In this document: in pieces, positions 61,967 through 64,000 of the stretch
Layout of the letters: the number at the start of each line of letters is the position of its first letter
How positions within the stretch are numbered: position 1 is the first letter of the stretch
NCBI GenBank assembly: GCA_937959275.1
Contig: CALGLU010000045.1
Location: 1-64,000, forward strand
Direction: 5' to 3'
Origin: an uncultured Saprospiraceae bacterium
Lineage (GTDB): Bacteria; Bacteroidota; Bacteroidia; Chitinophagales; Saprospiraceae
DNA: 64,000 bases
Program-made: the position numbers and the translations under genes
Notes under the pieces: model-generated
Databases searched by the model: none
The model's input: the letters and a program-made list of their open reading frames with translations, nothing else
Told to the model about the DNA's origin: nothing

Positions 61967-64000
61967 ATGTCCGACGAAAAGGATCTTGAACAAACTCAAG
62001 AGAAAACTACAGAACAACCCGCTCCTACACCAACACCAGAACCCCCAGCACCAACCAGTGAGGTTGTGTCATCAGGTGATGTTGTTGTATCATCAGAGCC
62101 AATTAAAAAAGTAAAAGCAGTAGACGAAGAAGAAGTTGAAGGCGATTTGGATGAATTATTAAATCCAGAATCAGAAGAACCTGAGACTCCACATGACGAT
62201 TTTGACTGGAGTCTAGGTAATAAGAACGAACTCAAATACACAGAATCAGAAATTGAAGCCTACTTAAAGGATTATGAAAAATCCCTAAGTTCTCTGTCAA
62301 CGAGTGATGTTGTATCAGGGCGCGTAAGCTCTATCAGTGCAGGCGATGTTGTATTAGACATTAACTATAAGTCTGATGGTCTAGTCTCTTTATCAGAATT
62401 TAGAGATATGCCAGATTTGGCAATTGGAGACATGGTCGATGTTTATGTAGAGACACAAGAGGATGATAAAGGCCAATTGGTCTTATCAAGAAGAAAGGCC
62501 AAGTTGCTGAAAGCATGGGAGTCATTGGTTGATTCTTATAAGAACGGTACAATTATAAAAGGTACTGTAGTTAGCAAAACAAAAGGTGGTCTAATCGTAG
62601 ATTCTAGCGGATTGGAAACATTCTTGCCAGGATCACAGATTGACATCAAACCGATCATTGATTATGACTCCTATGTTGGTAAAACAATGGAGTTTAAAGT
62701 GGTCAAGATTAATGAAGTGATCAAAAATGCAGTTGTATCTCACAAAGCATTGATCGAATCTGATCTTGCTGAACAAAGAGAGCAAATCATAGCAGGTCTT
62801 GAAAAAGGACAAGTCTTAGAGGGTGTCGTGAAAAACATCACAGACTTTGGAGCCTTTATGGATCTTGGTGGATTAGATGGTCTATTATATATCACAGATA
62901 TTTCATGGGGTAGAATCAACCACCCGAATGAAATTCTTGAATTAAACCAGAAAGTGAATGTTGTTGTATTAGACTTTGATGAGAATAAGAAGAGAATCTC
63001 ATTGGGTATGAAGCAATTACAGCCACATCCATGGGATATACTTGATCAAGGAGTCATTATAGAATCTAAGGTCAAAGGTAAAATTGTCAACATTGAAGAT
63101 TATGGTGCATTCCTTGAAATCACCCCAGGTGTTGAAGGTCTGATCCACGTATCAGAAGTATCATGGAGTAACCAGCCAGTCAATGCGAGAGAATTCTTTA
63201 ACCTAGGTCAGGAGTTTGAAGCTAAAGTTGTTACAATCGATAGAGAAGACAGAAAGATGTCTTTAAGTATCAAGCAATTGTCTGAAGATCCATGGACAAA
63301 AGTTAGCGATAAATTCCCTGTTGGTTCTAAGCACTCAGGTGTTGTTAAGAACTTAACACCATATGGTGTATTTGTAGAGCTTGAAGAAGGTATTGGCGGA
63401 ATGGTTCACATTTCAGATTTGTCTTGGACTAAGCGTTATTCACATCCATCTGAGTTTACAAAAGTAGACGAAACGATAGAAATCCAAATTTTGGAAATTG
63501 ATCAGGATAGTCGAAAACTTTCTTTAGGACACAAGCAGTTAGAAGAGAATCCATGGGATACATTCGAAAATGTCTTCCCAATTGGTTCTACGCATGAGGC
63601 TACGATCGTTAAGAAAGATGATAGAGGCGCAATTGTATCTCTGCCTTATGGTTTAGAAGCATTTGCACCAGGTAAGCATCTGAGAAAAGAAGATGGATCA
63701 ATGGCTAATTTGGACGAGTCTTTAACATTCAAAGTCATCGAATTTAATCGTGATGATAAGAGAATATTAGTCTCTCACTCTAGATTCCATGAGGATTTGA
63801 AAAGAGATGCTGATAGTTCAGAGCGAAGAGAGAAGACACAGGAACGTAAGCAGGTCAGAAATACAATTAAGTCTCAATCAAGCAAAGTCGAGAAGACAAC
63901 GCTTGGAGAATTAGATGTCTTTAGTCAATTGAAAGATCAGTTTGCAGCTGGAGAGGCAACGAAAAAGGCAGCTGCTACACCTGCAAAAGAGGAAGCTAAA
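61967..64000 (+). CDS. rpsA: 30S ribosomal protein S1, 3' end beyond the window
   Basis: The frame runs from ATG 61967 to the last base, 678 codons with no stop. An acidic N-terminal extension of about 100 residues rich in Glu, Pro, Thr and Ser precedes six S1 (OB-fold) domains starting near residues 108, 190, 279, 361, 450 and 537 (FGAFMDLGGLDGLLYITDISW, YGAFLEITPGVEGLIHVSEVSW, YGVFVELEEGIGGMVHISDLSW). The rest is a basic, Lys-rich tail. S1 binds mRNA on the small subunit. The long N- and C-terminal extensions are typical of Bacteroidota. Confidence 0.95.
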   Translation, partial: MSDEKDLEQTQEKTTEQPAPTPTPEPPAPTSEVVSSGDVVVSSEPIKKVKAVDEEEVEGDLDELLNPESEEPETPHDDFDWSLGNKNELKYTESEIEAYLKDYEKSLSSLSTSDVVSGRVSSISAGDVVLDINYKSDGLVSLSEFRDMPDLAIGDMVDVYVETQEDDKGQLVLSRRKAKLLKAWESLVDSYKNGTIIKGTVVSKTKGGLIVDSSGLETFLPGSQIDIKPIIDYDSYVGKTMEFKVVKINEVIKNAVVSHKALIESDLAEQREQIIAGLEKGQVLEGVVKNITDFGAFMDLGGLDGLLYITDISWGRINHPNEILELNQKVNVVVLDFDENKKRISLGMKQLQPHPWDILDQGVIIESKVKGKIVNIEDYGAFLEITPGVEGLIHVSEVSWSNQPVNAREFFNLGQEFEAKVVTIDREDRKMSLSIKQLSEDPWTKVSDKFPVGSKHSGVVKNLTPYGVFVELEEGIGGMVHISDLSWTKRYSHPSEFTKVDETIEIQILEIDQDSRKLSLGHKQLEENPWDTFENVFPIGSTHEATIVKKDDRGAIVSLPYGLEAFAPGKHLRKEDGSMANLDESLTFKVIEFNRDDKRILVSHSRFHEDLKRDADSSERREKTQERKQVRNTIKSQSSKVEKTTLGELDVFSQLKDQFAAGEATKKAAATPAKEEAK

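Noticed and set aside
61996-62241. 81-codon minus-strand frame rich in Ser, Gly and Thr
   Set aside because: It is antisense to the acidic N-terminal extension of rpsA and arises from its Glu/Pro/Ser/Thr codons.

Overview
The window comes from a Bacteroidota chromosome, most likely the Saprospiria (Saprospiraceae) lineage. It is A+T-rich. Several genes carry features typical of that group: a HYR (hyalin-repeat) protein, 3-coathanger-stack modules, a type IX secretion (T9SS) type A sorting domain, a one-piece hybrid two-component regulator (HTCS), and Bacteroidota promoter -7 boxes of the form TAnnTTTG. No tRNA, rRNA or CRISPR array was recognised. Housekeeping anchors are rpmE2 (ribosomal protein L31 type B) and rpsA (ribosomal protein S1, running off the right edge).

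Layout. 1-5.3 kb: two secreted proteins on the minus strand (one a partial HYR protein), a LuxR-type response regulator, and a large fibre-like protein with thirteen 17-residue repeats and a C-terminal peptidase S74 chaperone domain. 5.3-11.2 kb: a stretch of palindromes, a methyltransferase, an SRPBCC protein, rpmE2, a GlmU-like protein, a spermidine-synthase-like protein and a D-aminoacylase-type amidohydrolase. 11.2-24.6 kb: a minus-strand pyrimidine-breakdown region holding preA, preT, beta-ureidopropionase, dihydropyrimidinase, an NCS1 transporter, a class III aminotransferase and a CoA-acylating methylmalonate-semialdehyde dehydrogenase. Together these could take uracil through dihydrouracil, N-carbamoyl-beta-alanine, beta-alanine and malonate semialdehyde to acetyl-CoA (thymine to propionyl-CoA). 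A DUF433/DUF5615 toxin-antitoxin pair sits inside this operon between preT and preA, and a beta-helix protein and an SGNH hydrolase interrupt the region.

25-34.5 kb: a TPR membrane protein, a lipoprotein, a glycoside hydrolase, a coathanger protein, a decayed copy of the glycoside-hydrolase 3' end, a RES/ParS toxin-antitoxin pair, a YtcJ-like amidohydrolase, and a T9SS-exported protein that looks split by a frameshift. 34.7-42.4 kb: a lipoprotein, a sulfite-oxidase-fold molybdoenzyme, a probable metal-handling cluster (HYC_CC_PP-like protein, outer-membrane-like protein, double heavy-metal-associated domain protein), an NHL-repeat lipoprotein, a DUF6503-like protein and a large molybdopterin oxidoreductase. 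42.8-50 kb: a CBM9-like protein, a four-gene set (amidohydrolase, esterase, NTF2-like, DUF4174-like), fadD and a sarcosine-oxidase-like flavoenzyme. 50-61.7 kb: a glycan-use locus with an HTCS regulator, a DUF4832/CBM6-like protein, a small protein sharing its C-terminal module, a GH31 enzyme and a Tat-exported FAD oxidoreductase, with no SusC/SusD pair in view.

The most unusual signals are non-coding or architectural: a composite repeat made of a CAAGG/CCTTG hairpin followed by heptanucleotide tandem repeats (two copies flanking the pre genes), a toxin-antitoxin pair embedded in a catabolic operon, an NCS1 transporter with an extra periplasmic domain, an S74 domain lacking the usual lysine, and an uncharacterised C-terminal module shared by two adjacent secreted proteins.
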